Shown here in pieces: positions 1 through 9,756 of a DNA stretch of 64,000 nucleotides. The notes under the pieces were generated by a model that was not told where the DNA came from, did no database searches, and saw only the letters and a program-made list of their open reading frames with translations. This DNA comes from Shinella lacus (GTDB taxonomy: Bacteria > Pseudomonadota > Alphaproteobacteria > Rhizobiales > Rhizobiaceae). The translations under genes were made by a program, and so were the position numbers. Location of the stretch: NCBI RefSeq assembly GCF_010994755.1, contig NZ_WHSB02000001.1, positions 186,001 through 250,000 on the forward strand. The letters are read 5' to 3'. Every line of letters starts with the position of its first letter. Position 1 is the first letter of the stretch.

Positions 1-662
1 GGCAGCGCTTCGGGGGAGGAATAACATCCCGTCGTCAGGACCAAGGCGAGGTCCGGCGCAGTCTCGCGAACGGCCGCATAGAGCAGCGGCTGCATATTGA
101 TCCAGTCGTTCGCCGTCTTCAGCTGGCATTCCTGCTGCGGCTCGTTCATCAGACCGAGCGCCGTCTTTTCCGCCGGCAGGTCACGCAGATGTGCAGCGAG
201 CTGCTTCAGCCATTCGGCATAATCGCGAAACGGCGCACCCTTGGCGTCGGCCAGAATTTTGGGTGCCGACCAGTTCGGGTCGGAATGGTTGGGATGCGCA
301 TCGATGAGCACGCCGAAGCCGGCCTTTTGCAAGCGCCGCACCGTATCAAGGAGCGCGTCGGTAAGCACGCGCCGCTTGGCTTGCGTCACCGAGAGGAAGG
401 GTGCCGGGGCTACAGGCAGGCGGATGAAATCGAAACCGACGGCGCGCAGGCGCCGAAGCTCGGCATTCTTGATGCGGGCGAGTGGCCCCTGGAACGGCGG
501 CCAGAGGAAAGCACCGGCTTTCTCGGGATCTTCCGTCGGCAGGCTGTGCAGCCGGGCGAAATTGATGCCGCGCCGGAAGCTCGGCAGGTCGGCCGCCAGT
601 GCCGTGCCTGCCGCTCCAAGAAGCATGATGACGAGCAAGACGAGCGGGCGAAAGGCTCTCAC
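1..662 (-). CDS. Secreted glycoside hydrolase family 5-like protein (C-terminus beyond the window)
   Basis: Partial gene; 220 residues are visible and the 3' end lies outside the window. I chose a GTG start at 662 because it overlaps the stop of the upstream lyase gene in a GTGA junction and opens a signal peptide (residues 1-24, hydrophobic LVLLVIMLL core, cleavage after ALA-A). The mature protein has the GH5 pattern: an early RGINF segment, IRLPVA, VLIDAH, and LGLMNEP near residues 170-175, where Glu174 is the expected acid/base of the family. It probably trims or releases exopolysaccharide in the periplasm or outside the cell. It is the last visible gene of a minus-strand polysaccharide operon. 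The substrate cannot be read from sequence. Confidence 0.8.
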   Translation of the reverse strand, partial: MRAFRPLVLLVIMLLGAAGTALAADLPSFRRGINFARLHSLPTEDPEKAGAFLWPPFQGPLARIKNAELRRLRAVGFDFIRLPVAPAPFLSVTQAKRRVLTDALLDTVRRLQKAGFGVLIDAHPNHSDPNWSAPKILADAKGAPFRDYAEWLKQLAAHLRDLPAEKTALGLMNEPQQECQLKTANDWINMQPLLYAAVRETAPDLALVLTTGCYSSPEAL

Positions 663-2620
663 AGCAGCCTCAAATCCGTGCGCATCGTCGTGCCGGGCGC
701 AGCAGATCCGCGGAACACCAGCTGGTCGGACGGCGTCTTCACGCCGAAGCAGGGCGAACGCCAGCCGAGCCGCTCCGTCTCTTGCCCGCTGATGACAGAT
801 CCCGCCCAGCCTTCCGGCCCGGTGAGCCGCAGCAGCGCCGTGCCTTCAAAAACGAAATCAAAGGTCCCGGTTCGGTCCGTGGCGCGGATTTCGATGCCTT
901 CACCGGACAGGAAGGAAATCGCGACGTCATCGACCGGTGCAGCCGCACCCTCCAGCTTGTCCTCGATGCGGAACGTATCCGGCGAGACGCGCCGTAGCGC
1001 GCGGACGTGCTCCACGCCGAAACGGGCCTTGTAGCCGTCATGCGCGGCCTCGCAGGAGAAGGTGTCGAGGCGGTCGTTCACCGCAAGCCGGCTGGCCTCT
1101 GCCTTGGCCTTCCAGTTGAAGGCGCCGGAGACGAGGCTGGAGCTTTCGCCGCCGATCGACAGCGTGTTGTGCAACGGCGTGCCGCGGAAGGCATCCCGCC
1201 AGGCGCCGCCGGCGTGGTAGAGATAGGTGCCGGCGTCCGCCAGCAGCGCCCTGCCGCCATAGGTGAGCCAGACGGCGAGCGTATCGGCGTGGCCGTGCGC
1301 GGCGATCGACAGGAAGCCGAGCGGCCCGTGGTCCATGGCCAAGACCAGTTGGCGGTCGCGCACCTGGTCTCGCAGCACCGTATAGCCGCCCTCGGCAAAG
1401 GTGTGCACCCCCTCCCCCTTGGCCGGCGCAAGGCGGCGGCCGAAGACGAGGTCGCGCAGGTGTAGTGGTGCTACCGGCGGGGCGATGTCCGGCCGGTCGC
1501 AGATTGCTGCCGTCGCCGAGAGCACGGAGGCGACGTAGAACCGATCCGCCTCGGGATCGCTGACGATCACGCGGCCTTCGTCGTCGTCGCCGATGCACGG
1601 CACCGCGCCCGTTTCGTCCATGAACCAGGAAAGCGCCTCGCCGACGGTGGCGAGCTTGTCCAGCACAGCCCGCGGCAACGGATCGCCCACCGCCTGTGCC
1701 ACGCGCACGGCCGTTACATAGAGTTCCAGCGTGAAAGCGGTGTAGGTCGGTGACTGCTCGGCACCGATGCCATCGGCGTGGAATTGGCGATCGACTTCTT
1801 CCGCCAGTACGCGGCGGGCATAGGCGCGCCAGCGCGACGCCGCCGGCAGCTCCGGGCAGGCCGTGGCGATGACATAGAGGCCGACGGCTTCCGCGATCAG
1901 GTGATTGTTGGCGGACGAGAAGCGGGACGGATAGCGGCTGAGCCAGTCGCCGGTCGCGGCCAGGAAGGCGCGGATGGCGCGGGTTTCGGCCGGCGAAAAG
2001 GCGTCGGCGCCGAGGAGCCGTGTTGCGACCAGCACGCTGACGGCGCGCACCGACAGTTCGATGCCGGACGGCCAGTTGATGCCGTGGAAGGGCGGGTTGT
2101 CGGCGATCCAGCTGGCGATCTCGGCCGTTACGAAAGACTTGAGGTCCGCCCGACCCGTCCGTGCAGCCAGTGCCGCAATCGGCTGGAGATATTGCAGGCG
2201 ATTGATTTCCCAGACATATTTCACATCGCCATAGACGTCGCTATGCCGGTAGTTGATATCGAAGCAATAGCGGTCCTTCGGCCATTCGCGCTGCGAGACC
2301 GGATCAAAATGCCAGAGCGAAGCGTTCCCCGCAGGCGGCCAATCCACGCCGAGGAAACGATGCCGCCGGGCCATTGCGGCCTCCGCGACACGCTCCCAGC
2401 GTGCCAGGAGATCGGCATCCGCCGAGGCAACATCAATGGCGGTCGGAAAGAGCGGAAGTGGTCCGTCGCCCTCATCGAACCGCGCCCAGCCCGGCTGCGC
2501 AAGGCGGGCCGAGCGCTTTTTCGCCAGTTCGCCGACCCGGTGCACGACCTCCGCCGTCGACATGGCCGACAGACGTCGCGCATACCAGGAAAGCCGGTTC
2601 GAAAGACCGCCAGAGCTCAT
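659..2620 (-). CDS. Heparinase II/III-type polysaccharide lyase
   Basis: A 653-residue protein of the alginate lyase/heparinase II/III family. The N-terminal half (about residues 80-390) is an alpha-helical toroid with SSANNHLIAE at 235-244 and EQSPTYT at 288-294. The C-terminal half is a beta-sandwich with AHGHAD at 441-446, YLYH at 466-469 and a conserved HNT at 484-486, all typical of the catalytic and metal-binding face. Such enzymes cleave uronic-acid glycans by beta-elimination. No clear signal peptide is present, so export or a cytoplasmic/periplasmic role is unsettled. ATGA overlap with the upstream glycosyltransferase indicates translational coupling. Presence next to two sugar-nucleotide dehydrogenases fits a uronate-containing polymer. 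Confidence 0.85.
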   Translation of the reverse strand: MSSGGLSNRLSWYARRLSAMSTAEVVHRVGELAKKRSARLAQPGWARFDEGDGPLPLFPTAIDVASADADLLARWERVAEAAMARRHRFLGVDWPPAGNASLWHFDPVSQREWPKDRYCFDINYRHSDVYGDVKYVWEINRLQYLQPIAALAARTGRADLKSFVTAEIASWIADNPPFHGINWPSGIELSVRAVSVLVATRLLGADAFSPAETRAIRAFLAATGDWLSRYPSRFSSANNHLIAEAVGLYVIATACPELPAASRWRAYARRVLAEEVDRQFHADGIGAEQSPTYTAFTLELYVTAVRVAQAVGDPLPRAVLDKLATVGEALSWFMDETGAVPCIGDDDEGRVIVSDPEADRFYVASVLSATAAICDRPDIAPPVAPLHLRDLVFGRRLAPAKGEGVHTFAEGGYTVLRDQVRDRQLVLAMDHGPLGFLSIAAHGHADTLAVWLTYGGRALLADAGTYLYHAGGAWRDAFRGTPLHNTLSIGGESSSLVSGAFNWKAKAEASRLAVNDRLDTFSCEAAHDGYKARFGVEHVRALRRVSPDTFRIEDKLEGAAAPVDDVAISFLSGEGIEIRATDRTGTFDFVFEGTALLRLTGPEGWAGSVISGQETERLGWRSPCFGVKTPSDQLVFRGSAAPGTTMRTDLRLL

Positions 2621-3870
2621 CGGCCGGCCTTCGCGCCGACTTTCTCGAACAGGCGCTCATAGGCGGCCAGCAGCACGGGCGCCGAATGCTCCCACGAGAA
2701 AGATGCGAGGATGCGCTTGCGTCCAAGCTCGCCCATGGACTGGCGCCGCTGCGGATCGTCGATCAGCGCCACGATCTTCTCGCCGAAATCCTTCACGTCG
2801 TTGCGCTTGGCATAGAGCGAGGATTCGCCCGCCGAGACCTTGCCCTCACGCGTCTCGAACTGCACGATCGGCTTTTTCAGCGTCATGTATTCGAGGATCT
2901 TGTTCATCGTGGACAGGTCGTTCATCGGCGTGACGCGGTCGGGATTGATGCACACATCCGCCGTGTTCAGCATGTCGAGCATCACGTCGTCGGGCGCACG
3001 TCCCGTGAAGGTGAAGTAGCGCGAGAGGCCGCGCTTCTCCACGTCCTCGACGATGGTCGCAAGCTCTGGCCCGCCGCCGACGATACCGAAATGGATGTCG
3101 GTGCGGTGAAGCGTGTTGACGATATGGTCGACGGCCTCGACGAGCAGGTCCATGCCCTCCTGCTGGCCGATGACGCCGACATAGCCGACGAGGTGGGCAA
3201 AGCCCTTCTTCAGCTCTTCCTTCGGCAGGCGGATCTGTAACTTCTCGATCTTCGGCCCCGAGCGCACCACGAAAACGTCATCGGGCGCCATGCCGCCGCG
3301 CTTGATGGCGATGTCGCGGTAGGATTCGTTGGTCGCGATGGAGACTGTAGCCGAGCGAAAAGTCAGCCGTTCGAAGAAGCGTGTCACATGATAGAGCATG
3401 CCGCGCTTGCCGAACTTCGCCTCGAACAGTTCCGGGCAGATGTCGTGATGATCGAACAGGAACTTGATGCCGAACGGCCTAAACAGCCAGGCGACGAGGA
3501 AGATCAGGTCCGGCGGGTTGCAGCCGTGGATGACGTGGAATCCATGCCGGCGGCGGATCTTGAAGGCGAGCCGCGCCTCATGGAAGAGAGCGGCGGAATA
3601 TTCCCGGAGATAGCCAAGCGCGCCGCGCGCATCGATCGGCAGGGGGTGGCGATAGATGTGGATGCCCTCGCGCTCCTCGTAGAGCGCTTCGAAACCCTTG
3701 CCCGTCGGGCAGATGACCGAGACCGTATAGCCGGCGGCGCGAAGCGTCGTCGCCTCCGACCACACGCGGCGGTCGAAGGGCACGGGCAGGTTTTCCACGA
3801 TGATGAGCACACGCCGGTCGAACGGCCGGTCGACGGCCGCCTCGACCTCCTTACCAGTTAACACCTTCAT
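2617..3870 (-). CDS. Glycosyltransferase, GT4/GT-B type
   Basis: Encodes 417 residues from ATG 3870, which has a strong GGAGGAAC ribosome site 5 bases upstream. The longer frame to 3894 lacks one. The N-terminal domain begins VLIIVENLPVPFDRRVWSE, typical of retaining GT4 enzymes. The C-terminal nucleotide-sugar domain shows VGYVGVIGQQEGMDLLVEA, GIVGGGPEL and a MNKILEYMTLKKP segment in the position of the family's E-x7-E motif. It adds a sugar to a lipid-linked intermediate in the cytoplasm. It overlaps the upstream dehydrogenase gene by 20 bases, so the two are co-translated. Donor and acceptor are unknown. Confidence 0.88.
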   Translation of the reverse strand: MKVLTGKEVEAAVDRPFDRRVLIIVENLPVPFDRRVWSEATTLRAAGYTVSVICPTGKGFEALYEEREGIHIYRHPLPIDARGALGYLREYSAALFHEARLAFKIRRRHGFHVIHGCNPPDLIFLVAWLFRPFGIKFLFDHHDICPELFEAKFGKRGMLYHVTRFFERLTFRSATVSIATNESYRDIAIKRGGMAPDDVFVVRSGPKIEKLQIRLPKEELKKGFAHLVGYVGVIGQQEGMDLLVEAVDHIVNTLHRTDIHFGIVGGGPELATIVEDVEKRGLSRYFTFTGRAPDDVMLDMLNTADVCINPDRVTPMNDLSTMNKILEYMTLKKPIVQFETREGKVSAGESSLYAKRNDVKDFGEKIVALIDDPQRRQSMGELGRKRILASFSWEHSAPVLLAAYERLFEKVGAKAGR

Positions 3871-5158
3871 AGCGTTCCTCCAGCTCATCCACATTCTTCA
3901 GGCGCACGAGGTCATAGAGCCTCTGGTCCTGCCGCATCTGTGCGGGGAGTTTTTCGAATTCCGGATCGGAATTGCCGACGATCAGCACATCGCCATGCGC
4001 CGCCACCCGGTCGAAATCGTCGACGAGGATCGACGAGATGTGCGGGATGACGTTGAGGATGTGATCGCGGTTGGCACCGTAAAGCCGGGCGAAATTGACG
4101 AAGCGGTCATAGATCAGGATGTCCATGCCCTTGCCGAGCAGGCGTTCCACCAGCGTCACCAGCGGGCTTTCGCGCAGGTCGTCCGTGCCCGATTTGAAGC
4201 TGATGCCGAAGATGGAGATCTTGCGCTTGCCGTAAGCCATGATCTCGTCGAAGGCGCGGGCGACCTGCTCCTCGTTCGAGCGCAGCAGGCTGTTGAGCAG
4301 CGGCAGTTCCAGGTCGAGCTCGCGGCCCTTGTAGGAGAGCGCGCGCACATCCTTCGGCAGGCAGGAGCCGCCGAAGGCGAAGCCCGGCATCAGGTAGCGC
4401 GGCGAGATGTTGAGTTTCTCGTCCTTGCAGAAGATCTTCATGACCTCGTGGCTGTCGACGCCGACGGCCTTGCCGATATTGCCGATCTCGTTGCCGAAGG
4501 CGACCTTCACGGCATGCCAGGCATTGTCGGCATATTTGACGAGTTCGGCGACATCGACGGATGTCAGGAACCGCGGCGCCTCGATGCCGTCGTAGATCGA
4601 CGCGATCTGCGCCGCCACGGCCTCGTCTTCGCCGCCAGCAACGATCTTCGGCGGGTTGTCGTAGTCGTAGACGGCGCTCGCCTCGCGCAGGAATTCCGGG
4701 TTGTTGCCGATGGAGAGCTGCGCCTCCGGACCGGCATGTTCGCGCAGCGTCGGGATGATGAGGTTGCGCATCGTGCCCGGCAGCACCGTGGAGCGGATGA
4801 CGACCGTGTGCGGGCGCTTCTTGCGCGCCACGGCGGCACCGATCTCCTGGCAGACGCGCAGCACGATGTCGGTGTCGAGCGAGCCATTCTTGCGGCTCGG
4901 CGTGCCGACGCAGATCAGCGACATGTCGGTGGCGTTGACCGCTTCTTCGACATTGGTCGTGGCGCGCAAACGGCCGTTCTCGATGCCGGCGCGGATCAGT
5001 TCACCAACGCCCTCTTCGACGACCGGCGAATTGCCGCTGTTGATGATGTCGACCTTGAGCTGCTGATTGTCGACGCCGATGACCTCATGCCCGTCGCGCG
5101 ACAGGCAGGCGGCGGTCACCGCGCCGACATAACCCAGGCCAAATAGCGAAATCTTCAT
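3851..5158 (-). CDS. GDP-mannose 6-dehydrogenase-like nucleotide sugar dehydrogenase (AlgD type)
   Basis: A 435-residue NAD-dependent nucleotide-sugar dehydrogenase. The N-terminal Rossmann motif is FGLGYVGAV (residues 6-14). The catalytic thiol is Cys266 within FGGSCLPKD, and the C-terminal domain carries FKSGTDDLRESP. The overall pattern (short N-terminus, SPVVEEG, ICVGTPSRKNGSLD, RSTVLPGT, WHAVKVAFGNEIGN) matches AlgD-type GDP-mannose dehydrogenases better than UDP-glucose dehydrogenases; AlgD's catalytic Cys is at almost the same position. It would supply GDP-mannuronate. A UDP-N-acetyl sugar substrate cannot be excluded. It is the first gene of the 3-gene overlap chain running to the lyase; an 89-base gap separates it from the adenylating enzyme. 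Confidence 0.82.
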   Translation of the reverse strand: MKISLFGLGYVGAVTAACLSRDGHEVIGVDNQQLKVDIINSGNSPVVEEGVGELIRAGIENGRLRATTNVEEAVNATDMSLICVGTPSRKNGSLDTDIVLRVCQEIGAAVARKKRPHTVVIRSTVLPGTMRNLIIPTLREHAGPEAQLSIGNNPEFLREASAVYDYDNPPKIVAGGEDEAVAAQIASIYDGIEAPRFLTSVDVAELVKYADNAWHAVKVAFGNEIGNIGKAVGVDSHEVMKIFCKDEKLNISPRYLMPGFAFGGSCLPKDVRALSYKGRELDLELPLLNSLLRSNEEQVARAFDEIMAYGKRKISIFGISFKSGTDDLRESPLVTLVERLLGKGMDILIYDRFVNFARLYGANRDHILNVIPHISSILVDDFDRVAAHGDVLIVGNSDPEFEKLPAQMRQDQRLYDLVRLKNVDELEERYEGVNW

Positions 5159-5247
5159 GCGAACCTCTGCAATATTGCCGATCCCGGCGTGATGACGAAA
5201 GTCGCTGCTGAAAGCGCGTCAGTAGCGGCAAAACATTACGGATACCC

Positions 5248-6567
5248 TTATCCCGGCGCACAAAGGCCGGGCTCGCGCACGACGAGCGGCATTTTCCCGC
5301 TCTTGTCCCGCGCAATTGCCTCGCAGAAACGGATTTCGACCCGCATCGTCTGGGGCAACCGCTGGGCAACCTTCGCCGCGATCGCCGCCTTCAGCGTCTC
5401 GTCTTCAGATCGTTCGGCGACGGCGAGGACCAGCACGCGGTCAGGGTCCGTCTGCCGAAGCTGCATCTGCAAAAGGCCGTCGATGGAGCGGGGGATGTGG
5501 TTCATGCCGATCAGGCGGCTGCCGTCCGGCGCGATCAGGTAGTCGCTTTCGCGGCCCTCGATGCGGGCGAAGGGTTTTATGCCGAGGGCCACTTCGGCCG
5601 CACCCTGCGCATCCAGCGCAGCCCGAGCAATCGCGATGTCGCCGGTGTCGTAGCGGACCAGCGGTTGCGCGGCGTTGCGCAGGTTCGTCGAGATGATGCG
5701 GAAGCGCCCGTCGCCCTCGTTGCCGACGGGTTGCAGTTCCACCCGCCCATAGGCCGGCATGAACCGGTAGGTGGAGGCCTTCAGCGCATAGGCGAATGAG
5801 ACCCGCTCGGCCTGGCCGTAATAATCCGCGACGCAGGCGCCGAAGAGCTGTCCGGCGCGCGCGCGCAATTCGTCCGTCAGCACCTCGGAGGAGGTCAGCA
5901 CGACCGGCACGTCGAGCCGCCAGCCCTTCTGCTCCATGCAGGCGGCGAGCATGTCGAGCGCGGAGGGATAGGCCCAGATGACGCCCGGCGCAAAATCCTT
6001 GAGCGCCTTGAAGAAGGTTTCCGCCGTCTCGGTATTCAGGTGCGCAACGGAGAAATTCATGATCCGCCCGCCGCGCTCCACGCGCCAATAGGGTGGCGTG
6101 CGGTCGGACGGGTCCTTGATGGCCTCACCGCGCAACACGGCGATGCGGTCGTTCCGGAAATCGCCGCCGGCGAGCGCCACGACATGGTCGATCGCCGCCT
6201 GCTCGAAGACGACGGAAGCGAAGCTGCGTTTGATGGCGAGCGGAATGCCGGAGGAGCCGCTGGTTGCCGCCGCCGCCGTCAGCAGTCCGGAGGGCGAGCG
6301 ATAGTCGTCGGGTGCCGCACGCAGCATTTCCTTCGTCAGGATCGGGTAGGCATCGAGCGGCTTGCCCTTGTGGGCGCTATAACCCGGCAGGCTGGTGGCG
6401 GCAGCGAGGATGCGATCGACGAGGCGCTGTTGAAGCGCCTGGCGGCCGGCAGCGTCGCTCGCGTCGAAGGCGGCGAGGTCGCGCCGATAGGCGAGATAGA
6501 GCGGCGGGAAGCGGCGAACGAGCGCGTCCCCGAGCGAAGCCATTTTGAGTCGGGCGATCGCGTTCAT
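5248..6567 (-). CDS. PaaK/CapK-like adenylate-forming enzyme
   Basis: A 439-residue protein of the phenylacetate-CoA ligase/CapK family found in capsule and exopolysaccharide loci. The ATP-binding loop is ATSGSSGIPL (residues 101-110). Further adenylation motifs are DYYGQAERVSFAYA, VRYDTGDIAIA and a C-terminal RDKSGKMPLVV with the catalytic Lys. CapK homologues are thought to activate a small acid for transfer to the polymer; the acid is unknown. It overlaps the upstream glycosyltransferase by an ATGA junction. A short GC-rich hairpin (stem 5252-5257/5266-5271) overlaps its 3' end but has no T-tract. Confidence 0.82.
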   Translation of the reverse strand: MNAIARLKMASLGDALVRRFPPLYLAYRRDLAAFDASDAAGRQALQQRLVDRILAAATSLPGYSAHKGKPLDAYPILTKEMLRAAPDDYRSPSGLLTAAAATSGSSGIPLAIKRSFASVVFEQAAIDHVVALAGGDFRNDRIAVLRGEAIKDPSDRTPPYWRVERGGRIMNFSVAHLNTETAETFFKALKDFAPGVIWAYPSALDMLAACMEQKGWRLDVPVVLTSSEVLTDELRARAGQLFGACVADYYGQAERVSFAYALKASTYRFMPAYGRVELQPVGNEGDGRFRIISTNLRNAAQPLVRYDTGDIAIARAALDAQGAAEVALGIKPFARIEGRESDYLIAPDGSRLIGMNHIPRSIDGLLQMQLRQTDPDRVLVLAVAERSEDETLKAAIAAKVAQRLPQTMRVEIRFCEAIARDKSGKMPLVVREPGLCAPG

Positions 6568-7766
6568 CGGTCGCCCGCCTTGGACACGACACGGCTTATG
6601 AAATCATCATAAGCCCGGACCATATAGTCCATTCTCAAGGTCTCCCGCTGGTGCATGGCGTTGGCCGCAAGGCGCGCCTGCTCCTGCGGCGAAGCAAGGA
6701 AGCTCTTCAGCCCCTCGTGAAACGCCGTCTCGTCGCCAGGGATCAGCAGACTGTCCTCGCCCTCCGTCAGATATTCGATTTCCGGGCTGTGGAACTCGTG
6801 CTTGCGGGTGACGATCGGGCGGCCATGCGCGAAGGCATGGTTGATGGCGAGACCGAGATAACCGGGAATGACCACCGCACGGGAAAGCTTCATCGCCTTG
6901 GCGATGCGGATGTCGGAGGGGTCGATGGCTCCGGCGAAGCGGACGTTGGGTGCGTCACCGGCAAGTGCTTCGAGCTTTGCGCGCTCCTCGCCGTCGCCGA
7001 TCACCAGCACGTCCACCGGCCGGCCGTCCACGTCGCGGTTGGCGACGGCGAAGCGCACGAGACTGTCCACCTCCTTGCGCGGCACCAGGCGGCCGACATA
7101 GAGCAGCACGTCGGCATTCGGCCTGAGCCCGAACTCGGCGCGGATTTCGGCATCATCGCTGCCTGCGACCGCCTCGGCGAGCGCGATTTGCTCCTCGACG
7201 TCGATCGTGTTGCGCACCACCTGGATGCGGTCGGCGGGCACGCCGATCGACAGGAGATGGTCGCGGCCCTTTTCCGTATAAGCGAGGTAACCGTCACCCC
7301 AACGGGCCAGCTTATCGGCGGCCCAGAGCGCGAGGCGGTCCTTCAGCGGCGGCTTGCCGCCCTCATCCCAGGAACCGTAGGCCTTGCGGTAGCCGAAGCC
7401 CCACCAGAAGACCGGGCGCCGGCGCAGCTTGGCGAGCGCGAGGATGGCGAAGCTCGACAGGAACTTGAATTCATGGCCGATGACCACGCCATCGAACCGA
7501 CCGGAGGCAAAACGCGACACCGCTCGCTGCCAGATCAGCAGCGCCTTCTTCAGCCGCAGCTCGACCGTGCCGACCTCGACATTGGCGAAGGGAAACGGCG
7601 GCTGCGCCACTTGCAGCGAGGTGTTGGACGGCGGCTTGCCGTGGAAGACGACATAGTCGTTCTTCGACGTCTCGGAGAGCCGCACGTAAAAACCGCGGCG
7701 ATAGACGGGAACGCAGCCCTGGTGGAAGATCGCGACCTTGTAGGGTTTTGCGGGCTTTTGCAGCAT
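6564..7766 (-). CDS. Glycosyltransferase, GT4 family
   Basis: Encodes 400 residues from ATG 7766, which follows GGGAGG by 8 bases; the GTG three bases earlier is a possible alternative. It is a GT-B fold enzyme with an N-terminal domain (YKVAIFHQGCVPVYRRGFY) and a C-terminal donor domain with VLLYVGRLVPRKEVDSLVRF and VIGDGEERAKLEALAG. The HAFAHGRPIVTRKHEFHSPEIEYLTEG segment falls where the nucleotide-sugar ribose and phosphates are bound. The stop of the upstream GT2 gene (TGA) overlaps this start as TGATG. It contributes one residue of the repeat unit; specificity is not readable. Confidence 0.85.
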   Translation of the reverse strand: MLQKPAKPYKVAIFHQGCVPVYRRGFYVRLSETSKNDYVVFHGKPPSNTSLQVAQPPFPFANVEVGTVELRLKKALLIWQRAVSRFASGRFDGVVIGHEFKFLSSFAILALAKLRRRPVFWWGFGYRKAYGSWDEGGKPPLKDRLALWAADKLARWGDGYLAYTEKGRDHLLSIGVPADRIQVVRNTIDVEEQIALAEAVAGSDDAEIRAEFGLRPNADVLLYVGRLVPRKEVDSLVRFAVANRDVDGRPVDVLVIGDGEERAKLEALAGDAPNVRFAGAIDPSDIRIAKAMKLSRAVVIPGYLGLAINHAFAHGRPIVTRKHEFHSPEIEYLTEGEDSLLIPGDETAFHEGLKSFLASPQEQARLAANAMHQRETLRMDYMVRAYDDFISRVVSKAGDR

Positions 7767-8686
7767 CACGCCTGCCTCCCGCTGCGGCCGTAATAGCCGG
7801 CGCGCTGCCAGAAGGTCAGCTTGCCGAGCGCCGACATGACCTGCATGGCGCAGCGCGCGTAGAACTGCCGGCTGAACGGATAACTCACTGCCGCGAGCGG
7901 CGAGAAGATCACGAGCTGGGCAAGCGCCTTGGGCACGATCGCCAGGAACGCCGGCATCGGCCGCGGATCGCGCGTGATGCGCACATGGGTCGTGTTGCGC
8001 GCCGTGACGAGCTTGCGGCGCAGGAAGGCCCGCAGCGAGGCCTTCGACTGCGGCCAGAATTCGTGCACGATGGCATCCGCCACCCAGATGATCTTGCGCC
8101 CCTTGCGGTAGAGACCGTGCGTGAAATCCGTATCCTCTCCGCCCGAGCGGCCAAGCCGCGGATCGAACGGCGGCGTGCCGTCGAAGCAGGTGGCGACGCG
8201 GAACATGATGTTGCCCGTGCGCGCGGCCTGCAATTGCCCGCCGGTCGCCATCGCCTCGCGCTTGCCGAAGAAGAAGGGTGTCGGGTCCCAGCCGAGCGCC
8301 GGCTTGTCCTCGAAGACCGGTAGGACGGGGCCGGTGCCCATGTCGGCGCTGTGGATCAGGAGCGCACGGTGGAGGTTTTCCAGCCAGTCCGGCTCGGCAG
8401 TCTCGTCGTCGTCGATGAAGGCAAGGAACTCGCCGCTTGCGGCGGCAACACCGGCGTTTCTGGCGTGGGAAATGCCGGCCCGGGTTTCATGGACGTAGCG
8501 CGGGCGCGGCTCGAGACCCGAAAGGCCTTCGACCCAGCCGCGCGCATTGCCGTCCGGTGTGTTGTCGACGACGATCAGCTCCAGGGAGAGGCCGCCCGGC
8601 AGACGCTGGGCATAGACCGACGCGATCGTCCGCCTTGCCATCACCTCCCTGTCGAAGGTGCACATGACTACCGAAATCAAGGTCAA
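7766..8686 (-). CDS. Glycosyltransferase, GT2 family
   Basis: An inverting GT-A enzyme of about 306 residues. The frame stays open to a TTG at 8773, but those extra 29 codons are Arg/Gly/Ala-rich and look non-coding. I prefer TTG 8686, preceded by AGAGGGAC, which starts the protein directly at LTLISVVMCTFDRE as in other GT2 proteins. Visible motifs are LIVVDNTPDG (nucleotide binding), FLAFIDDDETAEPDWLE (DxD-type metal site) and GRSGGEDTDFTHGLYRKGRKIIWVAD (acceptor loop with the ED catalytic pair). It is the first gene of the overlapping GT2-GT4-PaaK chain. Confidence 0.82.
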   Translation of the reverse strand: MTLISVVMCTFDREVMARRTIASVYAQRLPGGLSLELIVVDNTPDGNARGWVEGLSGLEPRPRYVHETRAGISHARNAGVAAASGEFLAFIDDDETAEPDWLENLHRALLIHSADMGTGPVLPVFEDKPALGWDPTPFFFGKREAMATGGQLQAARTGNIMFRVATCFDGTPPFDPRLGRSGGEDTDFTHGLYRKGRKIIWVADAIVHEFWPQSKASLRAFLRRKLVTARNTTHVRITRDPRPMPAFLAIVPKALAQLVIFSPLAAVSYPFSRQFYARCAMQVMSALGKLTFWQRAGYYGRSGRQA

Positions 8687-8897
8687 GCGCCCTGTCCCTC
8701 TTCTCGGCCCACCGGTTGCGGCCGTCGTTCCCGGCATCGTCGCAACCGATGATCGCGCTCGCCGTGTGCCCAACTTGTTGGCGTGTCGTGTCTAACATGG
8801 CGTTAATTTCCGCCTTCCGGTCCTGTTTCGGCGCAGGAATCGTCGCGGCCTGGTTAATGCCCGTGAAACGGAAAGGATCGAATGCGAAGGAAACGAA

Positions 8898-9578
8898 TTA
8901 CCAGCGGTAGCGCAACCGGCGCGCGATGCGGTAGGCAAGGCCGCGGGCCTTCTGTTCGGCGCTTGCGAACGGCAGAAGACCGGTGGCGGGGTCGAAGGTT
9001 TCGGTCAGCGAACGGCGCGGGCAGAACCACACGTCGCGATAGGTGAGACCCGTCGAACTGGTGAAGACGCGGTCGTAGCGCTCCGCCTTCAGCTGCCGCA
9101 GCACCGCCTGGTCGAAACCGCCGAAGGGGATGGAGGCATAGGCGACCGGCGCGCCAAGCGCGTCCTCGATCGTCTTGCGGGCATCGACCAGTTCACGCCG
9201 GCGTCCTGCCGCATCAAGGCGGCGCCAGTCGACATGGTCGTGGCCGTGGCTGCCGATCGTCATGCCGGCGGCGGCGATCTCGCGGATCTGCGCGGCGGAG
9301 AGATACCCGTGTTGCCCGATGCGGCCGGCGAGCACGAAGAAGATGCCGCGACGGCCGTGTTCCACCAGTGTCGGCAGAGCGACCTCATAGTCGGAGATAT
9401 TGCCGTCGTCGAAGGTGACGTGCGCCTCGATCCCGGTCTTCGCCTCCAGTTCGCCAAGGCCGGCGATCGTGCGGCGGAAAATGTCGGCGGTCACGAAATA
9501 GCGAAGCTCCCCCTCGGCCGGCGGCACGATGGGCGCGCCGATGCCGTGAAAGGTGAGGTACATTGTATTGGCGAGCAT
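8898..9578 (-). CDS. Polysaccharide deacetylase (NodB homology domain)
   Basis: A 226-residue carbohydrate esterase family 4 domain. The first metal/catalytic motif TFDDGN is at residues 55-60 and SHGHDH at 110-115, giving the Asp-His-His metal triad expected for de-N- or de-O-acetylation. No signal peptide is evident, so it may act on lipid-linked intermediates in the cytoplasm. ATG 9578 has GGAGA about 5 bases upstream. It is a single gene divergent from the flippase; the 178 bases between them must hold both promoters, but no clear -35/-10 pair could be picked. Confidence 0.85.
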   Translation of the reverse strand: MLANTMYLTFHGIGAPIVPPAEGELRYFVTADIFRRTIAGLGELEAKTGIEAHVTFDDGNISDYEVALPTLVEHGRRGIFFVLAGRIGQHGYLSAAQIREIAAAGMTIGSHGHDHVDWRRLDAAGRRRELVDARKTIEDALGAPVAYASIPFGGFDQAVLRQLKAERYDRVFTSSTGLTYRDVWFCPRRSLTETFDPATGLLPFASAEQKARGLAYRIARRLRYRW

Positions 9579-9756
9579 GGCGTCTCCGGCGGCGATGGGG
9601 CGACCGTCCCTCCTCTACGCCGCAAAGCTCAAGAAACGGTTTACCCCCTTCGCTCTGCCACCATTGCGCGCGATCCACCATTGTTCTAGACGTAGCGCCG
9701 TGATCGGGCGGCTCGGCCGTATCGGGCACCGCGGGGGCTGAACGCATGGTGGTTGC